Below are positions 1 through 5,370 of a DNA stretch of 10,366 nucleotides, in pieces (position 1 is the first letter of the stretch; each line of letters begins with the position of its first letter). The stretch lies in contig CANQOD010000030.1 of the NCBI GenBank assembly GCA_947625395.1, positions 1 through 10,366 on the forward strand, written 5' to 3'. The position numbers and the translations under genes are program-made. The notes beneath the pieces are model-generated. The model was not told the DNA's origin. It made no database searches and worked only from the letters and a program-made list of their open reading frames with translations. This stretch comes from an uncultured Bacilli bacterium. GTDB taxonomy: Bacteria > Bacillota_I > Bacilli_A > RF39 > UBA660.

Positions 1-224
1 CCCTCTTGTGTTTTTTCATCCAATAAAATTTTACTACGTACTAAATAATTATAATCATTGGTAAGATAGATATGATGATTGCCAATTCCTGTAATGTATT
101 CCAGTTCTAGATTTGCATTTAAAACTCTCTCTTCCTTTGTTGTCGGAATCAAATAAAGCATGAAAATAATAAAGACGGACATCGTTGTAATCACTATTTT
201 TCGAAGGGCTTTTTTCTTTAACAT
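1..224 (-). CDS. Probable GerM-like (GerMN-type) membrane-anchored sporulation protein, N-terminal fragment
   Basis: An ORF open to the window edge; 74 codons are visible from the ATG at 222-224. The start is preceded by an AGGTGA ribosome site seven bases upstream. The protein begins with a basic stretch (MLKKKALRK) and a hydrophobic segment at about residues 10-27, which suggests a membrane anchor with the rest outside. The following residues (about 40-74) include IYLTNDYNYLVR and a KILLDEKT segment, resembling the start of a GerMN domain. The GerM assignment leans on this partial resemblance and on context: in Bacillus subtilis, gerM lies just downstream of gerE, as here. GerM of B. subtilis acts in sporulation and germination, helping the SpoIIIAH-SpoIIQ channel assemble. 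The presence of spoIIIAH two genes upstream fits that role. The C-terminal part is missing, so the family call is tentative. Confidence 0.55.
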   Translation of the reverse strand, partial: MLKKKALRKIVITTMSVFIIFMLYLIPTTKEERVLNANLELEYITGIGNHHIYLTNDYNYLVRSKILLDEKTQE

Positions 225-240
225 AATTTCACCTATTACA

Positions 241-273
241 CCATATGAAAAGTCGTACTTTTTTAGTACGACT
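241..273 (-). terminator. Hairpin at the gerE stop codon, possible weak terminator or attenuator
   Basis: A perfect 9-bp inverted repeat (AGTCGTACT at 251-259 and AGTACGACT at 265-273, five-base loop) overlaps the gerE stop codon. On the minus strand it is followed by only TTTTCAT, so the U-tract is short. No promoter fits in the few bases left before the downstream start codon at 224. Partial readthrough or an mRNA-processing hairpin is therefore as likely as full termination. Confidence 0.5.
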
Positions 274-478
274 AAAGTGAAATTTCTTTGAGCTTCAACA
301 GTTCAACAACAGCACTTGCTCGTCCTTTAACACCAAGCTTTTGCATGGCATTTGAAATATGATTTCGAACAGTTTTTTCACTAATTCCCAACGCGCTAGC
401 AATTTCTTTTGTTGTTTGATTTTTTACAAGAAGCAAGAACACTTCCCTTTCTCGGGGTGTTAAGATTCCTCTTTGCAT
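272..478 (-). CDS. gerE: GerE, LuxR-type DNA-binding regulator of late mother-cell genes
   Basis: A 68-residue protein that is almost entirely a LuxR/GerE helix-turn-helix domain. It shows the family hallmark LTPREREVFLLL near the N terminus, then TTKEIASALGISEKTVRNHI (scaffold and recognition helices) and MQKLGVKGRASAV. This matches GerE of Bacillus in length and in the recognition helix. GerE acts in the mother cell during the sigma-K stage, binding DNA to activate or repress coat genes. It has no receiver domain, as expected for GerE and unlike two-component LuxR regulators. The ATG at 476-478 has an AAAGGGG ribosome site at good distance. Upstream lies a sigma-K-type promoter, the class that drives gerE in B. 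subtilis. The call is firm. Confidence 0.95.
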   Translation of the reverse strand: MQRGILTPREREVFLLLVKNQTTKEIASALGISEKTVRNHISNAMQKLGVKGRASAVVELLKLKEISL

Positions 479-519
479 AGACTTTTCCCCTTTCTGTTAA
501 TGTTGACATTCTCTAGTAG

Positions 520-547
520 TATTCTATGAAAAAGGAACAAGAGTGTT
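520..547 (-). promoter_or_regulatory. Sigma-K-type promoter of gerE
   Basis: On the minus strand CATAGAATA (520-528) is a full match to the sigma-K -10 pattern CATAnnnTA. It is preceded at the expected distance (16 bases from AC to CATA) by AACA (544-547), matching the short mACm -35 element. The predicted transcript would start about 35 bases before the gerE ATG. B. subtilis gerE is known to be sigma-K dependent, which fits. Confidence 0.7.
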
Positions 548-560
548 CGGGGATTTGCCT

Positions 561-594
561 ATAAGAAAAACTGTCATTTTTCAAATTTGACAGT
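561..594 (-). terminator. Rho-independent terminator of spoIIIAH
   Basis: A 7-bp stem ACTGTCA/TGACAGT (588-594 with 570-576) has an 11-base A-rich loop and is followed on the minus strand by a run of T (TTTTTCTTAT). The spoIIIAH stop codon (574-576) lies inside the second arm. It separates spoIIIAH from the gerE promoter. Confidence 0.7.
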
Positions 595-1095
595 GATATT
601 TTTCTTTTCTTTATATTCTTGTTGAATCGTACGCATGATATTATTTGCCAATGCTGTATCATGCTTTTTAGAAACTGCGACAACTTTAATTTGATTGGTA
701 TCCACTTGGACAAAGCTGTTCAGTTTATAATTATCTAGAATGAGCTTTTCTAACTTTTCCTCTTCCCCTTCAACAGCTTCTAAATATTTTAACTGCTCAT
801 ATGCATTGTTTTTTTCTTCTGTTGAAGCTGTTTCACTGGTCATTGTCTTCTTTAAATTTTCTTTTTCTTCATCTCTTGTTTCCTCAAGACTGACGCGGAG
901 TGCCGTTAGATTATCACTTTCTTCTATGGTAATTTCGGTATCCTCTTGTTGTTTCGTTTCTTTTTGCTCTATTTCCGCAATTTCTGTTTTGGTCTTTGAA
1001 GTCAGCAAATCATTTGGCATCGTGATATAGTAAACACTTAATACCAAAATAAGACTAAAGAGCGTTAAAAACCACAAATTCTGTTTGTTTATCAT
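574..1095 (-). CDS. spoIIIAH: SpoIIIAH, mother-cell component of the forespore feeding channel
   Basis: A 173-residue protein with a short N-terminal stretch (MINKQNLW), a single membrane helix at about 7-24 and the VYYIT motif right after it. A long acidic, Glu/Lys-rich, coiled-coil-like region (about 37-115) follows. The C-terminal ring-forming part (about 115-173) contains the pattern LxxFVQVDTNQIKVVAVSKK. These features and the length match SpoIIIAH. In the outer forespore membrane SpoIIIAH binds SpoIIQ from the forespore side to build the channel needed for late sigma-G activity. The ATG at 1093-1095 follows a strong GGGAGG site. The gene is usually the last of the eight-gene spoIIIA operon, but here its upstream neighbour is an unrelated lyase gene and it has its own sigma-E-type promoter. 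A terminator follows the stop. Confidence 0.92.
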   Translation of the reverse strand: MINKQNLWFLTLFSLILVLSVYYITMPNDLLTSKTKTEIAEIEQKETKQQEDTEITIEESDNLTALRVSLEETRDEEKENLKKTMTSETASTEEKNNAYEQLKYLEAVEGEEEKLEKLILDNYKLNSFVQVDTNQIKVVAVSKKHDTALANNIMRTIQQEYKEKKNITVKFEK

Positions 1096-1117
1096 ACTTC
1101 TTCCTCCCTTTTACTTC

Positions 1118-1145
1118 ACTATATGAAGAAGTTGATAAAGTATGA
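1118..1145 (-). promoter_or_regulatory. Sigma-E-type promoter of spoIIIAH
   Basis: On the minus strand TCATACT (1139-1145) resembles the sigma-E -35 (kmATAtt), and CATATAGT (1118-1125) resembles the -10 (CATACAnT). Sixteen bases separate the two ATA cores, within the range for B. subtilis sigma-E. The -35 sits directly after the stop codon of the upstream lyase gene. Sigma-E is the known regulator of spoIIIA genes, which supports the reading. Confidence 0.65.
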
Positions 1146-2369
1146 CTATTTTAATGATTCTAATGCTTTCAAAACAGCAAGACGACCATAAGCATAAGTT
1201 AAGCTTCCTTGCTGATAAGCAATATATGGTTCTCTTAAAGGACCATCACAAGAAAGCTCAATGGAACTACCCTGCGTAAAACTACCACTGGCCATAATCA
1301 CTTCATCTTGATAACCTGGCATGGGCGCAGGAATTGGACTTACAAAACTATCAACAGGAGAAGCGCTTTGAATGGCTTGACAATAAGCAATGAGTTTATC
1401 TCGATTTTGAAAGGTAATTGTTTCTACAATATCGGCCCGTTTTTCATCATACTTAGGATGCACTTCATATCCCTCTTGCTCCAGTAAGTAACTCGTTAAA
1501 ACAGCTGTCTTTAAACTAGCAGCAACAACACTAGGAGCAAAATATAAACCCATTAAAATTTCTTTATTCATGCCAAGACTAGGCCCCACTTCTCTTCCTT
1601 CTCCTGGTAAAGTCAACCGTTCAGCAGCCAAAGCTACTAATTCTTTTTTTCCTGCGATGTAAGCCCCATTAGGAGCAATTCCACCTCCTAAATTTTTGAT
1701 AAGACTGCCTACAATAATATCCGCTCCAACAGAAAGCGGTGTTTGGTCTTCCACAAACTCACAGTAACAATTGTCCACCATGATAATGGTATTTGGAGCG
1801 AGGGCTTTTATTTTAGGAATCACTCTCTTCAACTTTTCAATTGTTAAAGATTCTCTCTTCGCATAGCCACGTGAGCGTTGGATTTCAATTAATTTAGGCT
1901 GTTTTTCTTTTAAGTAACTCTCGATTTTATCATCATCAAAATCGTTTTCTTTTAATGCAATTTGCTCATAATGAACTCCAAAGGAAGCTAAAGAAGAGGC
2001 ATTAGGAACGAGTCCAATCACTTCATCTAAGGTGTCATAAGGCTTTCCTGTAATGGATAAAAGCGTATCCCCTGGTCGCAAATAGGCAAATAAAGCAACT
2101 GTAAGAGCATGACTACCTGAAATAAATTGGCTACGAACAAGGGCATCTTCTCCATCTAAAACTTGCGCAAAAATCTTTTCAATTTTATCGCGTCCTTGGT
2201 CATTATACCCATAACCAGTTGTCCCATGAAAATCAGCCTCTTCTAATTGATAATCTTGAAAGGCTTGTTGGATTTTTTGACTATTTTTTTGTTCTTGTTT
2301 TTCAATTGCTCGAAAAATATCTTTGATTTTTTCTTCCGCTCTCATGAGCTTTTGTTCGATTGTATCCAT
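1146..2369 (-). CDS. ynbB: YnbB-type PLP-dependent lyase (methionine gamma-lyase / 'aluminum resistance' family)
   Basis: A 407-residue protein, full length for the COG4100 family of fold-type I, pyridoxal-phosphate enzymes related to cystathionine beta-lyase and methionine gamma-lyase. The N terminus has the family pattern FHGTTGYGYNDQGRD (about 47-61) and VRSQFISGSHAL (78-89). The large domain has VDNCYCEF with the cofactor-binding Asp at 199, and SLIKNLGGG with the likely Schiff-base Lys at 225. Conserved glycine/proline-rich segments such as PLREPYIAYQQGSLTYAYGR lie near the C terminus. The exact substrate is unknown for most members; a C-S lyase acting on a sulfur amino acid is inferred. 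Its ATG overlaps the stop of the upstream SDR gene (TAATG), and its ribosome site (GGAGGG) lies inside that gene, so the two are translationally coupled. No terminator is evident after the stop. Confidence 0.88.
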   Translation of the reverse strand: MDTIEQKLMRAEEKIKDIFRAIEKQEQKNSQKIQQAFQDYQLEEADFHGTTGYGYNDQGRDKIEKIFAQVLDGEDALVRSQFISGSHALTVALFAYLRPGDTLLSITGKPYDTLDEVIGLVPNASSLASFGVHYEQIALKENDFDDDKIESYLKEKQPKLIEIQRSRGYAKRESLTIEKLKRVIPKIKALAPNTIIMVDNCYCEFVEDQTPLSVGADIIVGSLIKNLGGGIAPNGAYIAGKKELVALAAERLTLPGEGREVGPSLGMNKEILMGLYFAPSVVAASLKTAVLTSYLLEQEGYEVHPKYDEKRADIVETITFQNRDKLIAYCQAIQSASPVDSFVSPIPAPMPGYQDEVIMASGSFTQGSSIELSCDGPLREPYIAYQQGSLTYAYGRLAVLKALESLK

Positions 2370-3100
2370 TATCGTTTAATCCCTCCATCAACTCTTATCA
2401 CCGTATCATTGATATAACTTGCATCTTCACTCGCTAAAAAATAAATGACTTGGGCAATTTCCTTTGGGGTGGCAAAACGTTTCAGCAAAATATGCTTTTC
2501 TTCTTCCTTAATAAAATTGTCTTCTAAAGAAGCATTCATCTCTGTTTGAACCCAACCTGGTGCCACTGCATTCACACGAATTGTCGGTCCATAATAATGG
2601 GCTAAATTATGAGTCAAGGAAATAAGACCTGCTTTAGAGCAATCATAGTCCAAACTTTCCGGATAAGGCGTATCAATGCCATTGGTACTAGCTACATTGA
2701 TAATAATCCCATTTCCTTCTTGTTGCATTCGGTTCCCCACTGCTCTACTCAAAAGAAAAGGTGCAATTAAATTGACATCTAATGTTTTTAAAAAATTGTC
2801 TTTTGTTTTATCTTCAACAATCGTATCCATCGCAATCGCAGCATTATTGACCAAACAATCAATCTTGCCAAATTTTTGATAGGCCTCATGGACGATTCTA
2901 GTAATTTCCTCTTCTTTGGCCAAATCCCCTTTCAATAAAAGAACGGGAGTTCCTTCTTTTAAAAGTGCTTGCTCCAGTTTTTTTGCTTCTTCCTCGTTTT
3001 CATGATAGACAAGAACAAGCTGATAATGATGGGCACTAAAAACTTTCGCCGTCGCCCGTCCAATTCCTCTAGTACCCCCTGTAATGAGAACTGTTTTCAC
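2369..3100 (-). CDS. Short-chain dehydrogenase/reductase (SDR), FabG-like
   Basis: A 243-residue classical SDR. It has the NAD(P)-binding TGGTRGIG at 7-14, NNAA at 85-88, the active-site Asn in DVN at 110, Ser138, and the catalytic Tyr152 and Lys156 (YDCSK). PGWVQTEM at 181-188 and the C-terminal DGG complete the fold. Arg11 after the glycine motif hints at NADP(H) use. The enzyme would be a soluble reductase of a carbonyl or an oxidase of an alcohol. FabG (3-oxoacyl-ACP reductase) is the nearest well-known relative, but there are no fatty-acid genes nearby, so that role is not supported. The start is GTG (3098-3100) with GAGGG seven bases upstream. It is the first gene of a two-gene operon with the PLP lyase, sharing one base (TAATG), so both probably serve one pathway. 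Confidence 0.88.
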   Translation of the reverse strand: MKTVLITGGTRGIGRATAKVFSAHHYQLVLVYHENEEEAKKLEQALLKEGTPVLLLKGDLAKEEEITRIVHEAYQKFGKIDCLVNNAAIAMDTIVEDKTKDNFLKTLDVNLIAPFLLSRAVGNRMQQEGNGIIINVASTNGIDTPYPESLDYDCSKAGLISLTHNLAHYYGPTIRVNAVAPGWVQTEMNASLEDNFIKEEEKHILLKRFATPKEIAQVIYFLASEDASYINDTVIRVDGGIKR

Positions 3101-3130
3101 CTAGATTCCCTCTTTCTTTTTTCTAGCTTT

Positions 3131-3159
3131 ATTATAAACAAACTTTCTTTTTTTGACTA
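3131..3159 (-). promoter_or_regulatory. Sigma-A promoter of the SDR-lyase operon
   Basis: On the minus strand a perfect TATAAT (3131-3136) lies 17 bases after TAGTCA (3154-3159), a 4/6 match to TTGACA. Transcription would start about 20-25 bases before the GTG start, leaving room for the ribosome site. Confidence 0.6.
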
Positions 3160-3164
3160 CCCTA

Positions 3165-3189
3165 AAAAGAGAAGCCTAGCCTCTCTTTT
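3165..3189 (-). terminator. Terminator of the acetyltransferase gene (bidirectional sequence)
   Basis: A near-perfect 11-bp stem with a three-base loop (3165-3189, one G-U pair on the minus strand) begins at the stop codon. A-runs and T-runs flank both sides, so it can act in either direction. On the minus strand it ends transcription of the acetyltransferase before the SDR promoter. Confidence 0.8.
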
Positions 3190-3847
3190 ATCGATGTTTT
3201 TCAATGACACCAATCGCTTTTTGATAAGCTTTATTTGAATCTTGTAACGTATATTTCTTCGTCAAGAGAACATGATCAATCACTGGTATATTTTCATCAT
3301 ATCTATCTAATACGTGATAATTATCGTTATGAATTGTTCTCCCTTTTTGAAATAGTTCTTTTTGTTTTTCTGATTCAAACAATAAATACTTGGTAGCATC
3401 CTTTTCTTTTTGACAAATGTGAATGGTATTTGAATCCGTTTGATAAAGCATTGGATTGGCAATTTCAAATTGATATTTCTTTAAGGCATATAATAAAAAT
3501 GGTTTCTTCTGTTTTCGATTGACTCCTAACAATGTAATATCTTGGTCCAAACAAAACTTAATCCAGTTAGAAATTAACAATGATGAAAGTCCTTGATTTC
3601 GATATTCCGGATGAATATAAAGCCCAATAAAATTACTTGTTTGTGTTTCTTCATGAAAATAAAAATAAAGATAGCCTTGCTTGATTGTCTGTACTTCTTC
3701 TTGCGGCAAGATTAAATGTAAAAAGTATTGTGCTTTATCATTTGATTGTGTCTTTTTGATATAAATTCTCTGTGGTTGTCCTTGAAAATGATAGGCATCG
3801 TCTAATAATTTTGGCCGATTAAACTCCAAATTCTGTAAAGCTGTCAT
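3188..3847 (-). CDS. GNAT family N-acetyltransferase
   Basis: A 219-residue protein with a central GNAT core. Motif A reads FIGLYIHPEYRNQGLSSLLI (about 73-92), with the acetyl-CoA pyrophosphate-binding pattern R-x-x-G at 83-86. It is followed by a beta strand ending ITLLGVNRKQKKPFLLYALKKYQFEI, typical of motif B. The N-terminal 60 residues and the roughly 85 C-terminal residues (rich in Tyr, Lys and Asp) are not recognised, so the substrate cannot be named. The ORF can be extended 19 codons upstream to a TTG at 3904, but that TTG is the TTGACA -35 box of a perfect promoter. The ATG at 3845-3847, with GGGGG nine bases upstream, is the real start. The gene is monocistronic, with a terminator on either side. 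Confidence 0.82.
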   Translation of the reverse strand: MTALQNLEFNRPKLLDDAYHFQGQPQRIYIKKTQSNDKAQYFLHLILPQEEVQTIKQGYLYFYFHEETQTSNFIGLYIHPEYRNQGLSSLLISNWIKFCLDQDITLLGVNRKQKKPFLLYALKKYQFEIANPMLYQTDSNTIHICQKEKDATKYLLFESEKQKELFQKGRTIHNDNYHVLDRYDENIPVIDHVLLTKKYTLQDSNKAYQKAIGVIEKHR

Positions 3848-3875
3848 ACTTGCTAACCCCCTAAAAAACAGCTCT

Positions 3876-3904
3876 ATTTTATCATAAAAGATTGTTTTTG
3901 TCAA
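3876..3904 (-). promoter_or_regulatory. Strong sigma-A promoter of the acetyltransferase gene
   Basis: On the minus strand TTGACA (3899-3904), a 17-base spacer and TAAAAT (3876-3881) form a near-consensus vegetative promoter. Transcription would start near 3869, about 22 bases before the ATG at 3847. Confidence 0.88.
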
Positions 3905-3930
3905 TGAAATTCCCTTTTTCTACAACCCAA

Positions 3931-3967
3931 TATAAAAAGACAAACAGTTTCGAACTCTTTGTCTTTT
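3931..3967 (-). terminator. Terminator of the cotJ operon
   Basis: A 10-bp stem AAAAGACAAA/TTTGTCTTTT (3958-3967 with 3935-3944), extended inward by AGTT/AACT around a small loop, lies just after the cotJC stop codon. On the minus strand it runs into a T-rich tail. Confidence 0.8.
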
Positions 3968-3970
3968 CGT

Positions 3971-4528
3971 TTATTTTCCTTCTCGCTTATATGCATCATA
4001 TAGCTCTTTAAAGCGATTGAAATGAACAACTTCTCTTTGTCTTAACCATAAAAGTGGGCCAATGACATCCGGGTCAGTCGCTAAATCAATTAAGTTTTCA
4101 TATACTGCTCTTGCTTTTTGCTCCGCAGCCATATCTTCTGAAAGGTCAGCAAGTGGATCTCCCGTAGTTGCGAAATAAGTAACTGTAAAAGGAACACCAT
4201 TCGCATCGGCTGGATAGAGGGCATTTTTGTGTTCTGCATAGTGTGGGTCCAGTCCAGCAGCTTTGATTTCTTGTGGAGTGGCATCTTTCATCAGTTGATA
4301 TAGCATGGTAGAAATCATTTCAATATGCGCCAGTTCTTCGGTTCCAATATCTGTTAATAAAGCTTTCCCCCGATTATCAGGCATTGTATATCGTTGATTC
4401 AAATAACGAAGGGCAGCAGCAAGTTCACCATTCGAACCACCATATTGTGTGATGAGCACTTTGGCAAAGCGAAGGTCTTTCTTTTTAATATGAATAGGAT
4501 ATTGTAATCTTTTTTCATATTTCCACAT
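3971..4528 (-). CDS. cotJC: CotJC, manganese-catalase-like spore coat protein
   Basis: A 185-residue protein of the manganese catalase family, collinear with Bacillus CotJC (MWxYEK-LQYP at the start, QYGGSNGELAAALRYLNQRY, LTDIGTEELAHIEM). The five di-manganese ligands appear present with family spacing: Glu35, Glu65, His68, Glu136 and His169. It is therefore likely to be catalytically competent, removing hydrogen peroxide at the coat surface. The true start is the ATG at 4526-4528, matching the MWKYEK N terminus of homologues; an in-frame upstream extension into the previous gene is not needed. The ATG overlaps the upstream stop codon (TAATG), and its AAGGAGG site lies in the end of that gene. 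It is the last gene of the cotJ operon and is followed by a strong terminator. In B. subtilis this operon is made in the mother cell under sigma-E. Confidence 0.95.
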   Translation of the reverse strand: MWKYEKRLQYPIHIKKKDLRFAKVLITQYGGSNGELAAALRYLNQRYTMPDNRGKALLTDIGTEELAHIEMISTMLYQLMKDATPQEIKAAGLDPHYAEHKNALYPADANGVPFTVTYFATTGDPLADLSEDMAAEQKARAVYENLIDLATDPDVIGPLLWLRQREVVHFNRFKELYDAYKREGK

Positions 4529-5001
4529 TAGCGTTTTCCTCCTTCCCAAGGGAATGGTAATTGTTCCCATAAAAATGGACTATTTTCCAATACATTTGCT
4601 TGAATAGAAATAGGTCCATATTGGTTTTCATACTTTTCTCTTGCTTGATTGGCTTCTTGGCGATACTGATTGAATAATTTTAATTTTGCTTGGTCATCAG
4701 GGTGTACGTCTAAAAATAGATTTAACTCATGTGCTGCAAAAGCAAGTTCAGACATTTTTAAGAAAAGCGCTTCTTGTTCATTTTGGGCCACTAGTTTTTG
4801 TGGCATATAATTCTTATAAGGAACATAAGTATTCACAAATAAATTTCCAAGTGTATAGCCTTCTTTCGGTGAACCAACTTCCTCTTTTTTCTTTTCCACT
4901 TGATTCATTTGAGGTGTTTTAGGCATTTGTGCTTGTGGATATATTTCTTGAAAATCAAAAAAGTTTGGCATCACATGATTCATCTTATTGTAATCGTTCA
5001 T
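4528..5001 (-). CDS. cotJB: CotJA-CotJB fusion spore coat protein
   Basis: A 157-residue protein with two recognisable parts. Residues about 48-66 (EGYTLGNLFVNTYVPYKNY) resemble the CotJA core, in which a G-x-LF segment is followed by a Y-x-PY motif. Residues about 78-157 match CotJB: LAFAAHELNLFLDVHPDD, LFNQYRQEA, EKYENQYGPIS and the Trp/Pro-rich end SPFLWEQLPFPWEGG. The first 47 residues are low-complexity, rich in Met, Pro, Gln and Lys. In Bacillus, CotJA and CotJB are separate small proteins that accompany CotJC in the coat; here they appear joined. The start is the ATG at 4999-5001, with AAGGAGG five bases upstream. A GTG five codons earlier (5014-5016) overlaps that ribosome site and is rejected. 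The CotJB part is certain; the CotJA part is an inference from a short motif. Confidence 0.88.
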   Translation of the reverse strand: MNDYNKMNHVMPNFFDFQEIYPQAQMPKTPQMNQVEKKKEEVGSPKEGYTLGNLFVNTYVPYKNYMPQKLVAQNEQEALFLKMSELAFAAHELNLFLDVHPDDQAKLKLFNQYRQEANQAREKYENQYGPISIQANVLENSPFLWEQLPFPWEGGKR

Positions 5002-5006
5002 GATTT

Positions 5007-5013
5007 CCTCCTT
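5007..5013 (-). promoter_or_regulatory. Ribosome-binding site deciding the CotJAB start
   Basis: A perfect AAGGAGG on the minus strand, five bases before the ATG at 4999-5001. It overlaps the alternative GTG start codon region, so ribosomes bound here must start at the ATG. Confidence 0.85.
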
Positions 5014-5020
5014 CACTGTT

Positions 5021-5050
5021 AATTTATGAATCCAATAAAATTCAGTATGG
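5021..5050 (-). promoter_or_regulatory. Sigma-E-type promoter of the cotJ operon
   Basis: On the minus strand CCATACT (5044-5050) matches the sigma-E -35, and CATAAATT (5021-5028) matches the -10 CATACAnT at seven of eight positions, with 18 bases between the ATA cores. The predicted start near 5014 leaves a leader of only about 13 bases, just enough for the AAGGAGG site. B. subtilis cotJ is known to depend on sigma-E. Confidence 0.72.
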
Positions 5051-5108
5051 GTATTTGTCTAAAATTCTTCCTTTTCTTGATTTTTTTAGAAATGATTTTA
5101 GAAAATAC

Positions 5109-5137
5109 TTGCCAAACGACGATTTTACTGATAGAAT
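5109..5137 (+). promoter_or_regulatory. Sigma-A promoter of the tRNA-His gene
   Basis: TTGCCA (5109-5114), a 17-base spacer and TAGAAT (5132-5137) place the transcription start near 5144, about 16 bases before the tRNA. It lies back to back with the cotJ promoter. Confidence 0.75.
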
Positions 5138-5159
5138 AAGTTTGTCTTTTGAAAGACAT

Positions 5160-5236
5160 GGCGGTATTGGTGAAGTGGTTAACACGCTGGTTTGTGGCAC
5201 CAGTATGCAAGAGTTCGATCCTCTTATACCGCCCCA
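5160..5236 (+). tRNA. tRNA-His (anticodon GTG)
   Basis: A full cloverleaf. The acceptor arms are GCGGTAT (5161-5167) and ATACCGC (5226-5232). The anticodon stem CTGGT/ACCAG holds the loop TTGTGGC with anticodon GTG, and the T-arm carries TTCGATC between AAGAG and CTCTT. The histidine-specific extra G at -1 (5160) can pair with the discriminator C at 5233, the identity element for HisRS. The CCA end is encoded (5234-5236). It is a single tRNA with its own promoter and terminator, not part of a cluster. Confidence 0.97.
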
Positions 5237-5249
5237 TTATATGTAAAAG

Positions 5250-5278
5250 AAGAACACCTTTGACAGTGTTCTTTTTCT
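5250..5278 (+). terminator. Terminator of tRNA-His
   Basis: An 8-bp stem AAGAACAC/GTGTTCTT (5250-5257 and 5266-5273) with an eight-base loop is followed by TTTCTTATTTTTT. It isolates the tRNA from the operon downstream. Confidence 0.85.
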
Positions 5279-5331
5279 TATTTTTTCTATAATGATATTT
5301 TGTTCTTGCAGTTTTCTCTCCTCTTTTTCTA

Positions 5332-5340
5332 TGGTATAAT
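5332..5340 (+). promoter_or_regulatory. Extended -10 promoter of the HEPN-protease-sigma operon
   Basis: TGGTATAAT is an extended -10 (TGnTATAAT) with no good -35 box at 17 bases. The start of transcription would be near 5347, leaving a leader of about 24 bases with a TGAGGT ribosome site before the ATG at 5371. Confidence 0.6.
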
Positions 5341-5370
5341 CATGATATTCAAATAAAATGAGGTATTCAA

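Noticed and set aside
740..1030. Serine/phenylalanine-rich plus-strand frame
   Set aside because: It is the complement of the Glu/Lys-rich spoIIIAH coding sequence and has no signals of its own.
3848..3904. TTG start extending the acetyltransferase by 19 residues
   Set aside because: The TTG is part of a TTGACA -35 box with TAAAAT 17 bases later, so this stretch is the promoter.
5002..5016. GTG start for the CotJA-CotJB protein
   Set aside because: It overlaps the AAGGAGG ribosome site of the following ATG and probably lies at or upstream of the transcript start.
5055..5246. Open reading frame across the tRNA-His gene
   Set aside because: It is a chance frame through the tRNA and its promoter.
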